A stretch of 64,000 nt of DNA, taken from NCBI RefSeq assembly GCF_003719725.1, contig NZ_RIAX01000004.1, positions 186,001-250,000 on the forward strand, given 5' to 3'. The notes beneath the pieces were generated by a model. The model searched no databases. It was not told where the DNA came from and worked only from the letters and a program-made list of their open reading frames with translations. A program made the translations under genes and the position numbers. Source of the stretch: Planococcus salinus (lineage in GTDB: Bacteria; Bacillota; Bacilli; Bacillales_A; Planococcaceae). Shown piece by piece: positions 43,903 to 52,763 of the stretch. The number at the start of each line of letters is the position of its first letter. Position 1 is the first letter of the stretch.

Positions 43903-45239
43903 TCCTCTTCATCTCCTATAGAATTATTGGTGTATTTTTGAAGTTTGCGGACAACTGAAGGCTGGCTGATACCCAGTGCTTTCGCCATTTCAGTCGTGGT
44001 TTTGTATCGTTCCTGTGCATTCAGCAGCACTTTCTTTTCGACAACATCCATAATGTGCGGCAGGGTCTGTCCATCGATTTCAATGCCGAGGCGTTCCGCT
44101 TCATCCGGCCGGTAATTCGCCGGCAAGTCCTGCCAGCTGATTACAGCTGTCTCACTTTCCACAAAACTGCGCTCCAACACATTTTTCAACTCGCGGAAAT
44201 TTCCGGGCCACCGCTGTTGCATCAGATGAAGATGGACGTCTTCTTCCAACACTTTTTTGTCATTATGCTTTTCGTTCAGCTCTTCAAGGAACTGGACGAT
44301 TGCCCTGTCCAAATCTTCCGTCCGTTCCCTCAGCGGCTTTAAGTGAATAGCGGCCACATGCAGGAAATAAAACAGATCTTCCCGGAACAAACTTTGTTCA
44401 GTCAGCTTTTCGAGCGGTTCTTCGCTGAGGGCAACCACACAAGTATCCGGCCGCTCGGATAACAGCTCATATAATGTAGCCTGAGAGGCCAAAGAAAGCT
44501 GATCGACTTCTTTTAATACGAGCGTCCCGTTCTCGGCCAGGGGCAAGTAGCCTTGCATTTTCGGCTCTCCCTGGCCGGTAAAGGCTTGCCGGAACACACC
44601 TTCCGGGATTGTGCCGCAGTTCACTTCGATAAAAGGGCCATCGCTGCGCTGGCTCTGTTTATGGATCATCTTGGCGAGCGACGTCTTTCCGACGCCCGGC
44701 TCTCCCTGGATAACAGCAGGCACATCAAATTGAGCCATCTTCAAAGCAGTTTTGACGGCGCGAACCGATGACGCACTCTCTGCAATAAAATTACCAGTTT
44801 CCATTTGTTGTCCGCGCCAATAAGCGAGCTCTTCTTTAACCAAAGACATCTCGGTTTCCAAATCCCGCAGATAATCTTTGATGACAATCAGCTCGGACAA
44901 CTCATAAGAATAACTGATAACATATTCCACTTCCCGCTCCTTATTAAAGAGAGGAATGCCAGTGATCAAAACCTTCCTTCCCGAAGGAGTCATTTGTACA
45001 GTCACGACTTTCTTTTTCTGCTCCACCACTGCCGGTGTAATCGGCGGCGTAAAGATTCCCTGGGATTCCAGGTCGAAGATGGACTTTCCCAGAAGTTCCT
45101 CCGGGTCAACACCGTAATGTTCGCCACTGATTTGTGTAACTTTCAAAATAATGCCTTCACGCGTCGTAATCATAATGTCTTCGTCGTAGCTGTCCATGAT
45201 TTCTTCCCGGTTATTCGAAAGCATAAAAATAGGATTCAT
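43899..45239 (-). CDS. TyrR-like enhancer-binding regulator (PAS, AAA+, HTH)
   Basis: 446 residues from ATG 45239 (AGGAGG six bases upstream). PAS domain at 15-120, AAA+ domain with Walker [10 protein letters not shown] and the arginine-finger region [11 protein letters not shown], and a Fis/TyrR-type HTH ([16 protein letters not shown]). The sigma-54 contacting loop, usually GAFTGA, is QAFTGQGE, so it probably acts on sigma-A promoters, as TyrR does. Likely binds the paired palindromes at 41.1/45.4 kb and controls both operons, including its own. Confidence 0.88.
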   Translation of the reverse strand: MNPIFMLSNNREEIMDSYDEDIMITTREGIILKVTQISGEHYGVDPEELLGKSIFDLESQGIFTPPITPAVVEQKKKVVTVQMTPSGRKVLITGIPLFNKEREVEYVISYSYELSELIVIKDYLRDLETEMSLVKEELAYWRGQQMETGNFIAESASSVRAVKTALKMAQFDVPAVIQGEPGVGKTSLAKMIHKQSQRSDGPFIEVNCGTIPEGVFRQAFTGQGEPKMQGYLPLAENGTLVLKEVDQLSLASQATLYELLSERPDTCVVALSEEPLEKLTEQSLFREDLFYFLHVAAIHLKPLRERTEDLDRAIVQFLEELNEKHNDKKVLEEDVHLHLMQQRWPGNFRELKNVLERSFVESETAVISWQDLPANYRPDEAERLGIEIDGQTLPHIMDVVEKKVLLNAQERYKTTTEMAKALGISQPSVVRKLQKYTNNSIGDEEE

Positions 45240-45263
45240 CACCGGCCTCCTGTTATTCATTAT

Positions 45264-45300
45264 TGTATAGACTATACATTATTGAATAATCTAATTACAA
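45264..45300 (-). promoter_or_regulatory. Promoter and composite operator of the regulator operon
   Basis: -35 TTGTAA (45300-45295), 18-bp spacer, -10 TATAGT (45276-45271) inside TGTATAGACTATACA (45264-45278), joined to ATTATT-N-AATAAT (45278-45290). Twenty consecutive bases are identical to the 40.97 kb site. Confidence 0.7.
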
Positions 45301-45381
45301 GCTTTTTTTGATTTAATTCAAATATACAAGTGAATCCAACGATACCAACTACTAATGGAAAATTCCTTTCTTGAAAAGGCT

Positions 45382-45409
45382 TACATAAATTTCATGGTAT
45401 TTTTATGTA
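45382..45409. promoter_or_regulatory. Upstream activator-like palindrome, copy 2
   Basis: TACATAAA-N12-TTTATGTA, perfect 8-base arms, same length and same distance (about 131 bp) from its promoter as copy 1. Confidence 0.65.
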
Positions 45410-45440
45410 TTGATCTCTTTAAACCTGCTGAAAACCAACA

Positions 45441-45470
45441 AAAAAAGACTGCCTGTAACAGACAGTCCTT
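45441..45470 (-). terminator. Terminator of the acyltransferase gene
   Basis: AAGGACTGTCTG/CAGGCAGTCTT stem with T-run on the minus strand. Confidence 0.8.
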
Positions 45471-45479
45471 ACTGTTTCT

Positions 45480-46589
45480 TTAAAAAATATTTTTCTGCCC
45501 CGACCAGCTGTGGGAGTGAAACGTTTTTCTGTTCCGCGGGAGTTTCAGTAAAAAAGGGACAGCCGCCTTTCCCTCTATAAGCGGTTTTGTAAAAAAGACA
45601 ACAAAATTGGAACTTGTGAAGAAGACAATGGCCAACCAGATTACCGGCACAGCAAGTAAAAATCGAGTTTCCGCTTCCTGAGGGAAAATCTCCAATTGAT
45701 AAAAGATCTTGATAAAGAATAGGTGAAGGATATAGATATAAGCTGTTCTCATGCCGAGAGGAGTGAAAATCAGTTTCTTTTTTGGCACCCACGGCAAGAA
45801 GGCAAATATGCCGAGAATCATGATGAAATAGAAGACAAGCCTCAACCAAGTTCCTTCCAGCGCAGAGTCTGCAATTTCAGCATAGGGATGCCTCGCCAAA
45901 AGAGCGTTGCGGGCTTCTTCCAAAGAAAAGACGGACAACATCAGCAAACTGCCCACCAGGCTCAAAACACCCAGCATTTTGGCTTTTCCCGTCTTGAACC
46001 ATTCCAGCTGATCTTTCCTCACATAGTGGCCGACCAAAAACAGCGGGAAAAAGACAAAGGTTCTGGAAATGCTTAGAAATTCTCCTGCCTGATCAACCCA
46101 CCCGATTCCCAGCGCAATGAGAACAGCAGTAAAAATCGGGTGCTTCAATTTGGCAAAAGGAAAGAGAAGCAGGTTCCAAGTGAATAAGCTCAGCAAAAAC
46201 CACATGCCAAAAGTTGGCGCAAACAAATTGCCCAAAACTTCCGGCAAGCTTCCGGCGAGCCCTTCCATCCATAGGTAAAAAATTTGAAACATAAGATAAG
46301 GTATGAAAATATTTACTGAAATCTGTTTCAAAAACTTGCCTTTGTCCTGATGGAACCGCTTGGTGAAATATCCGGTAATCAGAATCAGCGCCGGCATCCG
46401 GAAAGAAGCAAGGAAATTATTGGCGAAAAACAGGATGTCGCTTCCCTCACGAACCGGGCTGACCAAATGGCCCAGAACAACCAACGCCACCAAAATAAAC
46501 CGTGCGTTATCAAAAAAAGGATCTCTTTTCTTTATTTTTGTACTCCGATGACTGGACGTCAGCAAACCAGCTGGTTTTCGATTTTTCAC
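45480..46589 (-). CDS. Acyltransferase-3 family membrane protein (fucose 4-O-acetylase-like)
   Basis: 369 residues, about ten membrane helices. DNARFILVALVVLGHLVSP near the N-terminus has the catalytic-histidine helix of the family, and FRMPALILITGYF follows. Such enzymes O-acetylate cell-wall or extracellular sugars using cytoplasmic acetyl donors. Start is a GTG at 46589 with GGATGGG upstream; moderate certainty. Follows ugpQ by 28 bases and may be cotranscribed, without an evident functional link. Confidence 0.83.
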   Translation of the reverse strand: MKNRKPAGLLTSSHRSTKIKKRDPFFDNARFILVALVVLGHLVSPVREGSDILFFANNFLASFRMPALILITGYFTKRFHQDKGKFLKQISVNIFIPYLMFQIFYLWMEGLAGSLPEVLGNLFAPTFGMWFLLSLFTWNLLLFPFAKLKHPIFTAVLIALGIGWVDQAGEFLSISRTFVFFPLFLVGHYVRKDQLEWFKTGKAKMLGVLSLVGSLLMLSVFSLEEARNALLARHPYAEIADSALEGTWLRLVFYFIMILGIFAFLPWVPKKKLIFTPLGMRTAYIYILHLFFIKIFYQLEIFPQEAETRFLLAVPVIWLAIVFFTSSNFVVFFTKPLIEGKAAVPFLLKLPRNRKTFHSHSWSGQKNIF

Positions 46590-46617
46590 GAAATATTCCC
46601 ATCCGTTCTGACGACTA

Positions 46618-47331
46618 TTAAACCCACAGCCGCTCCGGGTGGTTCGTCGTCAAAGCGATGGCTCCATCGAGTTCAAGAACTCTTTCTGCTTCCGCTTTTT
46701 GATCGACTGTCCAGACCACAATTCCAATTCCATTGCTGTTCAGGCTGGCCACCATTTCCTGGTCCACAAAATGATGATTCATCGATACCGCAGAAGCTCC
46801 GATTTCATTTACCTGATCGATCAGCAGCAGTGGTGAACCCGATATCACCAGCGTCCGTTTTACAATCGGACTGAATTTCATGCAGGCCAGCAGGCTTTTA
46901 TGGTCAAAAGAAATAAGACTGCATTGTGCTTCCACACCAAATTTTCGGATCAGCTCAATTACTCTTTCCTCCAGCCCCTCATACATACCGGCTGCTTGTT
47001 TCAATTCGATTAAGAGCTTTTTCCTGCCACCTGTCAGCGCCAGCACTTCCTCCAGCAGTGGCACCTTTTCGCCCGTAAAAGCCGGCTTGAACCAGCTTCC
47101 CGCATCAAGTGCTTTGATGTCGGCTGCTGTCATGTCTTTCACATAGCCTGAACCATCAGTGGTCCGATCCACTTTGTAATCGTGGATGACGACAGGAATT
47201 CCATCTCTTGTCAGGTGTACATCGATTTCAATGCAATCGATGTTCGGTTCTTCCAACGCCAGTTTGATGGCGCTCAATGTATTTTCGGGGGCTTTTCCTG
47301 ACCATCCCCGGTGAGCGATCAGCTCTCTCAT
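46618..47331 (-). CDS. ugpQ: Glycerophosphodiester phosphodiesterase
   Basis: 237 residues from ATG 47331 (AAGGAGGAG upstream; the longer open frame has none). Metal/catalytic residues in AHRGWSGKAPENTLSAI, IEIDVHLTRDG and VIHDYKVDRTTDG. No signal peptide, so cytoplasmic: it cleaves glycerophosphodiesters brought in by the Ugp transporter to glycerol-3-phosphate and alcohol. Fifteen bases downstream of ugpE. Confidence 0.93.
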   Translation of the reverse strand: MRELIAHRGWSGKAPENTLSAIKLALEEPNIDCIEIDVHLTRDGIPVVIHDYKVDRTTDGSGYVKDMTAADIKALDAGSWFKPAFTGEKVPLLEEVLALTGGRKKLLIELKQAAGMYEGLEERVIELIRKFGVEAQCSLISFDHKSLLACMKFSPIVKRTLVISGSPLLLIDQVNEIGASAVSMNHHFVDQEMVASLNSNGIGIVVWTVDQKAEAERVLELDGAIALTTNHPERLWV

Positions 47332-47345
47332 AAATTTTCTCCTCC

Positions 47346-48170
47346 TTATTTCACTCCTGTATAAACAAAAGCCCGAATGATATGTCGCTGGGCGAAAAAG
47401 AAAATAATTAAAATCGGCACCACCAGGAGCAGGTTCCCTGCCATGATGGTATTCCACGCAGCTCCTCCTTCAACCTGGCGGAGCATCGCAATGCCGAGCG
47501 GCAACGTGCGGGCATTATCCGTGGTCGTCATGACCAACGGCCAGAAATAATCGTTCCAGTGTGCGATGAAACTGAATAACGCAAGTGTGATCAGGACCGG
47601 CTTGGCCAGAGGCAGCATGATTTTGCGGATAATCTGCCATTCAGTGGCGTCGTCCAGACGGGCAGCCTCGAGCAACTCTTCCGGAACTTGCATAAATGAC
47701 TGGCGCAACAGGAAAATCCCGAATGCACTTGTAGCAAAAGGAAGAATCAGTCCCCAAATAGAATCAAGAAGTCCCCACGAACTCAAGTTCAGGTAGACCG
47801 GCAAAAAGATCAGCTGGCTCGGGATCATTAAGCAAATCATCGTCAGCGCGAAGAAAAAGTTCTTTAATGGAAATTGATAACGCGCAAATGCATAGGCAGC
47901 CGGAATGATTGTGGCAAATTGCAGGATCAGGATAAACAATGTCACAATCACGCTGTTGAAGAAATACTTCAGAAAAGGGCCTGAATTCCATGCTTGGGCA
48001 AAATTTGCCCATTGCAGGCTTTCCGGAATCCAGACCGGCGGAAACGTCAAGGTTTCGCCGAGCGTTTTGAAAGCGGTGCTTGCCATCCAAACGAATGGCA
48101 TTGCGAAAATGATGAACAGCAGGACCAGTCCCAGTCCGTTGATCACTTTTAAAATCAATGGAGTTTTCAT
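47346..48170 (-). CDS. ugpE: Glycerol-3-phosphate ABC transporter permease UgpE
   Basis: 274 residues, six membrane helices, MalG-type permease with the EAA motif EAARLDDATEWQIIRKIMLP. Second channel subunit of the importer. Separated from ugpA by about 200 bases that hold an inserted element; elsewhere in the operon genes overlap or nearly touch. Substrate assignment relies on ugpQ and glpP as neighbours, since MalG-type permeases look alike. Confidence 0.88.
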   Translation of the reverse strand: MKTPLILKVINGLGLVLLFIIFAMPFVWMASTAFKTLGETLTFPPVWIPESLQWANFAQAWNSGPFLKYFFNSVIVTLFILILQFATIIPAAYAFARYQFPLKNFFFALTMICLMIPSQLIFLPVYLNLSSWGLLDSIWGLILPFATSAFGIFLLRQSFMQVPEELLEAARLDDATEWQIIRKIMLPLAKPVLITLALFSFIAHWNDYFWPLVMTTTDNARTLPLGIAMLRQVEGGAAWNTIMAGNLLLVVPILIIFFFAQRHIIRAFVYTGVK

Positions 48171-48189
48171 TTTTTTCCCCTCACTTCTC

Positions 48190-48367
48190 TATCCCGCTTT
48201 AACGGGCAGTAAGACTCCCACTTGTACAAGTGGGAGATCCACTGACCGTAAAAGTCCGATTGGATCGGGGCGACAGGATGTCGGTCACATAGGCGTTGCC
48301 GCAGGATGCGGCGCCCCTAGCCTATGTTCTGCTTTTCCTCAGCGGGGATACCCCACTGAGTGAAGTT
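48190..48367. mobile_element. Non-coding hairpin-rich element, probable IS200/IS605-type remnant
   Basis: Contains in order CCCG/CGGG (48193-48205), a perfect 22-bp palindrome (48215-48236), CGAC/GTCG, a long stem CATAGGC/GCCTATG (48288-48326) enclosing GCCGC/GCGGC, and TCAG-CGGGG/CCCC-CTGA (48339-48359). No ORF. On the minus strand it ends TGCCCGTTAAAGCGGGAT, which resembles right ends of IS605/IS1341 elements as I remember them. It splits ugpA from ugpE. Confidence 0.45.
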
Positions 48368-48372
48368 TCTCT

Positions 48373-49302
48373 TTATCTGTAATGCACTTTCTTGCTCAAT
48401 ACTTTGAAGTAGATGACCGTCAGAACACTCAATATCACCAGAAGAATCACGCCGGCAGCGGAAGCATAGCCGATTTTGAAAAACTGGAAACCATATTGAT
48501 AAATATAGTAAACAAATGTGTTCGTGGAATTGATCGGACCACCCTCTGTCATCAAATTGATGGTTTCAAATACCTGAAACGAATTGATGATGCCGATGAT
48601 GGTCAGGAAAAACAGTGTCGGTGACAGCATCGGAACGGTGATTCGCAAAAACCTTCTCCATGGCGGTGTATGATCGAGCTCCGCAGCTTCATACAAGTCT
48701 TTCGGGATGCTTTGCAGTCCTGCGATAAAAACCAGCGTATTAAAGCCGATTCCTTTCCAAACCGCCACCATGATCAAAGAAGTCAACGCATAGTCCGGAC
48801 TTGTCAGCCATGGAATAGATTCAATGCCGATCAGGTTCAGCGCCCAGTTCAACAAGCCATAATCCGCATCCATGATCCACATCCAGAGCATGGAAACAGA
48901 AACCAGAGAAGTGATGTGCGGGCTGAAAATCGACGCCTGCAAAAATGAATAGATGGCGCCTCCCCGGTTCAGCCAAAGCGCCAACAGCAGGGAAATGCCA
49001 ATCGTCAGGAAAACAGTAAAAAATGTATAAATGAATGAATTGACGATGACTTCCCTGAATTCCAGGTTGCTCAAGAGGTAAGTGAAATTCGCTGTCCCGA
49101 TAAATTCTTTTGTCGGGCTGACAAAATTCCAGTCATGGAAACTCAAATAGACCATATAGCCGATCGGATAGATGAAGAACAGGCAGAAAACGAGTATGGC
49201 GGGGGAAATCATGGCGTAAGGCCGCAGCCTGGTCCAGGAAACCAGGCTTTGCGAGGTTGATCTTCTTTCTCCCATGCCCATCGAATCTTTAACCAATGCC
49301 AT
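48373..49302 (-). CDS. ugpA: Glycerol-3-phosphate ABC transporter permease UgpA
   Basis: 309 residues, MalF/UgpA-type permease with six main membrane helices. The coupling region EAAELDHTPPWRRFLRITVP is the EAA motif; NSFQVFETINLMTEGGP is typical of sugar/glycerophosphate permeases. Its start overlaps the end of ugpC by 14 bases. Pairs with ugpE. Confidence 0.88.
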   Translation of the reverse strand: MALVKDSMGMGERRSTSQSLVSWTRLRPYAMISPAILVFCLFFIYPIGYMVYLSFHDWNFVSPTKEFIGTANFTYLLSNLEFREVIVNSFIYTFFTVFLTIGISLLLALWLNRGGAIYSFLQASIFSPHITSLVSVSMLWMWIMDADYGLLNWALNLIGIESIPWLTSPDYALTSLIMVAVWKGIGFNTLVFIAGLQSIPKDLYEAAELDHTPPWRRFLRITVPMLSPTLFFLTIIGIINSFQVFETINLMTEGGPINSTNTFVYYIYQYGFQFFKIGYASAAGVILLVILSVLTVIYFKVLSKKVHYR

Positions 49303-50368
49303 TTAATACTGCCTCCTTTTTCATCGATAAATCCAATTCCGGCTTGGCTATTTTATCGGCACCAAAAGGATAGAACTTTTCCAAAGGAATCGAAACGAAA
49401 CAACAGCCGTCCTTGGCTACTGGAGCGGAAAAACTTCTGATATTCATGACACCGATGCGGTTCTTTACTTTGTAAATTGTTTCTGCCCCTAAAGTTTCAA
49501 GCGTCAAAATCTCGCTTTCCAACTCGATGGTATGCGGTATAGAAGCAGCCGTTCTGGAAACGCTGGCATGTTCCGGACGGAATCCTATATAACGCACGCC
49601 TTCCGGTACCGGCTCCACGATTCCTTCATAGGCCGTCCGGTCAAAGACGTTCATCGGCGGCTGCCCGATAAATTCCGCAGCGAACAAATTTCTCGGATTC
49701 TGATAGACGTCGATCGGTGCTGCTTTCTGCTGCACCATACCTTTGTTCAGAATAATGATTTCATCACCCATCGACATGGCTTCGACCTGATCATGCGTGA
49801 CATAGACAAATGTGGTTCCCAATTTTTTATGCAACTGAATCAGTTCTGTGCGCATCTGTGTACGCAGTTTCGCATCAAGGTTGGACAAAGGTTCATCCAG
49901 GATAAAAACTTTCGGCTTCTTGACCATGGCCCGCGCCAAGGCGACCCGTTGCCGCTGACCTCCCGACAGCTTATCCGGTTTTTTGTTCAAATGATCACTT
50001 AACCCGACGATTTCGGCGATTTCCTCCACCAGTTGCCGTCTTTCTTTTTTCGGTATTTTACGGTTCGCTAAACCAAACTCGATATTGCCTTTCACGGTCA
50101 TGGTGGGATACAGTGCGTAGTTCTGGAATACCATCGCAATATCCCGTTTGCTCGGAGCCAAGTCGTTGACGAGTTTGTCATCAATCCAGATGTCCCCTTC
50201 CGTCTGTTTCTCAAAGCCGGCAAGCATCCGCAAAATCGTCGATTTCCCGCAACCTGAAGGTCCGACCAGCACGGTGAACGAACCATCCTTGATGGTCAAT
50301 GAAATATTTTTAACAACACGGTCTTCATTGAAAGTTTTTGAGATATTGTCAAGTCTGATTTCAGCCAT
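49289..50368 (-). CDS. ugpC: ABC transporter ATP-binding protein UgpC (MsmX/MalK type)
   Basis: 359 residues from ATG 50368. Walker A VGPSGCGKST, signature LSGGQRQRVAL, Walker B VFILDEPLSNLDA, then an OB-fold (TOBE) domain with VRYIGFRPEHA. Energises the Ugp importer. Overlaps the HAD gene upstream by eight bases and ugpA downstream by 14, so the block is tightly coupled. Confidence 0.92.
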   Translation of the reverse strand: MAEIRLDNISKTFNEDRVVKNISLTIKDGSFTVLVGPSGCGKSTILRMLAGFEKQTEGDIWIDDKLVNDLAPSKRDIAMVFQNYALYPTMTVKGNIEFGLANRKIPKKERRQLVEEIAEIVGLSDHLNKKPDKLSGGQRQRVALARAMVKKPKVFILDEPLSNLDAKLRTQMRTELIQLHKKLGTTFVYVTHDQVEAMSMGDEIIILNKGMVQQKAAPIDVYQNPRNLFAAEFIGQPPMNVFDRTAYEGIVEPVPEGVRYIGFRPEHASVSRTAASIPHTIELESEILTLETLGAETIYKVKNRIGVMNIRSFSAPVAKDGCCFVSIPLEKFYPFGADKIAKPELDLSMKKEAVLNGIG

Positions 50369-51209
50369 ATGATTCTTCCTTTCCGTTTGCAATCACCGCT
50401 TTACCGTTCAGTTGCTCAACTAAACCGACCAATTCGTCAACAGTCTCGACTGAAACCGACCAATTTGTCGTGTCCTGATGTTCGTACTGGCTGATCAGAC
50501 AAGTATGTCCGCCCGACTTATGGATGGGGTACAAATCATTCCACGGATTATCGCCGATGGACAATATTTCGTACGGCTGATAGCCTTCCGCCAGGAATTT
50601 ATCCATCAAATTCTGAATGCCTCCCGGCTTTTTTCCATCTATATATATTTCGTCAAAGACATCTCCGAGTTCGAGAAAATCCACAAACTCCTGTCCAGTA
50701 GGCAGTGGTGAGTTGGTCATCAAAATGGTCCGGTGTCCGGTGAGTTTTTTGATCTCCTCAAACAAATCGGTCCGTTTGGCGATGCAATATGCTTCCGTCA
50801 GCATTTCCTTCCGGACGTTAGTGAAGGCCCTTCTCACTGTTCCCGCCGCTATGTTCTTTTTGACAGCCATCAATTCAACAATCCCCCACGGATCCCCGAT
50901 ATAAGACAGTGGATTTTCTTCACTGTGGACCATCTCCGTTTCAATTCCGTCCCAGTCATAGGAAACGGACGGCTTCAGGTTTTGATGGCTGTAAAAAGCC
51001 AGCTGCTCCCGATCATACAGAAACCCCAGTCTGATTTGTTTCTTGCCTTCGAGAATATCGTATGCCTTATCCACCGTTTCCTGGATTTCAGTTTCCGGAA
51101 ATCCGCCTTCCATCATCTTTTGGATGTAACGCTCCATAAATGTGTAGTCCTGATACAGTGTTCCGTCCATATCAAAAATCACGATGCTGATATCTTTTAA
51201 CCAATGCAT
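50361..51209 (-). CDS. HAD-superfamily hydrolase
   Basis: 282 residues. Motif I VIFDMDGTLY at residue 10, motif II ILMTNS, motif III Lys in IDGKKPGG and motif IV SIGDNPWNDLY: a complete phosphatase active site. Inside the glycerophosphate uptake operon it could dephosphorylate glycerol-3-phosphate, providing phosphate and glycerol, but the assignment rests on position only. GAGGAGG before the ATG. Confidence 0.85.
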   Translation of the reverse strand: MHWLKDISIVIFDMDGTLYQDYTFMERYIQKMMEGGFPETEIQETVDKAYDILEGKKQIRLGFLYDREQLAFYSHQNLKPSVSYDWDGIETEMVHSEENPLSYIGDPWGIVELMAVKKNIAAGTVRRAFTNVRKEMLTEAYCIAKRTDLFEEIKKLTGHRTILMTNSPLPTGQEFVDFLELGDVFDEIYIDGKKPGGIQNLMDKFLAEGYQPYEILSIGDNPWNDLYPIHKSGGHTCLISQYEHQDTTNWSVSVETVDELVGLVEQLNGKAVIANGKEESYG

Positions 51210-51231
51210 CCAAATTCCTCCTCATTCATTT

Positions 51232-51264
51232 AAAAGGAAGCACTGTTTCAGCACTTCCTCTTTT
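51232..51264 (-). terminator. Attenuating hairpin between ugpB and the HAD gene
   Basis: GGAAGTGCTG/CAGTGCTTCC stem with flanking A and T stretches; likely lets most transcripts stop after ugpB, giving excess binding protein. Confidence 0.6.
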
Positions 51265-51274
51265 GTTTAAATCC

Positions 51275-52576
51275 TTATTTAAGCAGTGCGTCGGCTTTTT
51301 CAGCCGCTGCATTCAAGACATCTTCGGTCGGAATACTTTCGTCCAAGGCGCCGCGTGTCATTTCATCGACCAGGATTTTTGCGATTTCCGGATATTCCTC
51401 AGCCATTGGGCGTGCATTTCCGTTTTGAAGCTGATCAACCGCTACTTTGAATTGCGGTTTTTCTTCATATAGCGCCTGCATTTCCTCAGATTCCGCGGCA
51501 GATACACGGCTGGGCAGGTAGCCTGTAAATTCAGAAGCATAAACTGTTTGTTCGGTAGCTGTCATGAATTTGATGAATTCCCATGCCGCCTGCTGTTTTT
51601 CTTCTTCCAAACCGCTGGTCATTACCAGATTGGCTCCACCGGTCGGAACTTTTGCTTCTTTTCCACTTGGCATGAAGTATGTGTTCAATTCAAACCCCTG
51701 TTCTTCAGCAAGCTGCAGCAGGTAAGACAAATCAGCAGTGGAAGCAAAATGCATGCCTGCATGGCCATTGACAAAGTCCTGTCTCGCTTTTTCTCCCGCT
51801 TCAGTGCCGGAATTCAATTTCAGTGTTCCTTCTTTCGACATGTTTCTCCATAAATCGTAAGCCGCCGCGCCTTCTTCGCTGTTGAACGTCACTTCCGTGC
51901 TGTCTTCGTTCATCGTAGAGCCACCTGCCTGAGCGATGAATGCTTCATAGAACCAGATATCAATCGCCATCGACATGCCCACTCGCCCTTCCTCATTTGT
52001 GAAAGCTTCTGCGTATTCCTGGAATTCCTCCCAGTTCTGTGGCCCTGCCAAATCAAGCCCCACTTCTTCCGCCATCGTCGTATTCATGTAAAGGATCGGT
52101 GTACTTCTTAAATAAGGCAATCCATATAATTTATCGTCAACGTATGAATTTCCCATCAATCCTGGGTTAAAGTCATCCATGTTGATTTCCTGATCGCCTT
52201 CAACGAAAGAAGTCAAATCCTGTGTCATGCCGGATTTTGCGAAAGTGCCGATCGAAGCAATTTCGTTCTGTGTCACTTCCGGTGCATTGCCGGCAGCGAA
52301 TGCCGCTTGTGTCTTGGCATGAAGTTCATCGTATGATCCTTGGAATTCTGCTGTCACGTGAATCTTGTCCTGCGATTCGTTGAACTGCTTGACGAGATTT
52401 TCGTTGTTTTCTCCGATTTTATCGCCCCAGGCGTACCAGTAAGTCAATTCAATTTTTTCGTCTGACGCTTCCACGGAATTTGCTGCTGCACTTCCTTCTT
52501 CTTCTCCTGAACCGCTGCATGCCGCCAATACGAAAAGTGCTACTGTCATCATCAATAAAAAGCTGAGTTTTTTCAT
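51275..52576 (-). CDS. ugpB: Glycerol-3-phosphate ABC transporter binding lipoprotein
   Basis: 433 residues from ATG 52576; lipoprotein signal MKKLSFLLMMTVALFVLAAC. Family-1 solute-binding fold with ELTYWYAWGDKIGENNENLV and GLPYLRSTPILYMNTTMAEE, which match UgpB-type receptors. Captures glycerol-3-phosphate or glycerophosphodiesters outside the cell. First structural gene after the GlpP-type leader terminator; GGCAGGG before the start. Confidence 0.9.
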   Translation of the reverse strand: MKKLSFLLMMTVALFVLAACSGSGEEEGSAAANSVEASDEKIELTYWYAWGDKIGENNENLVKQFNESQDKIHVTAEFQGSYDELHAKTQAAFAAGNAPEVTQNEIASIGTFAKSGMTQDLTSFVEGDQEINMDDFNPGLMGNSYVDDKLYGLPYLRSTPILYMNTTMAEEVGLDLAGPQNWEEFQEYAEAFTNEEGRVGMSMAIDIWFYEAFIAQAGGSTMNEDSTEVTFNSEEGAAAYDLWRNMSKEGTLKLNSGTEAGEKARQDFVNGHAGMHFASTADLSYLLQLAEEQGFELNTYFMPSGKEAKVPTGGANLVMTSGLEEEKQQAAWEFIKFMTATEQTVYASEFTGYLPSRVSAAESEEMQALYEEKPQFKVAVDQLQNGNARPMAEEYPEIAKILVDEMTRGALDESIPTEDVLNAAAEKADALLK

Positions 52577-52633
52577 TTCCCTGCCTCCGTTTTCTTTTTT
52601 AAAGTTGGTAAATGACTGAAAGACAAAACAAAA

Positions 52634-52678
52634 AGACCTCAAATAAACTCTCCACAACTGCGGAGTTATTTGAGGTCT
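52634..52678 (-). terminator. Leader terminator of the ugp operon, probable GlpP target
   Basis: Minus strand AGACCTCAAATAACTC pairs with GAGTTTATTTGAGGTCT (one bulged base) and is followed by TTTTTGTTTTG. It lies between glpP and ugpB, in a 187-base gap, where termination would block the operon unless relieved. Confidence 0.85.
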
Positions 52679-52763
52679 CTCTTAATGCACCCGGTCATCT
52701 ATCTACTTTTCACTGTTGATTGTACCACTCACTTGTTAATACTGTGTGTACGGGATGTAAAAA

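Noticed and set aside
47332-47457. Upstream extension of the glycerophosphodiesterase
   Set aside because: Overlaps the ugpE coding region in another frame; family homology and ribosome site begin at 47331.
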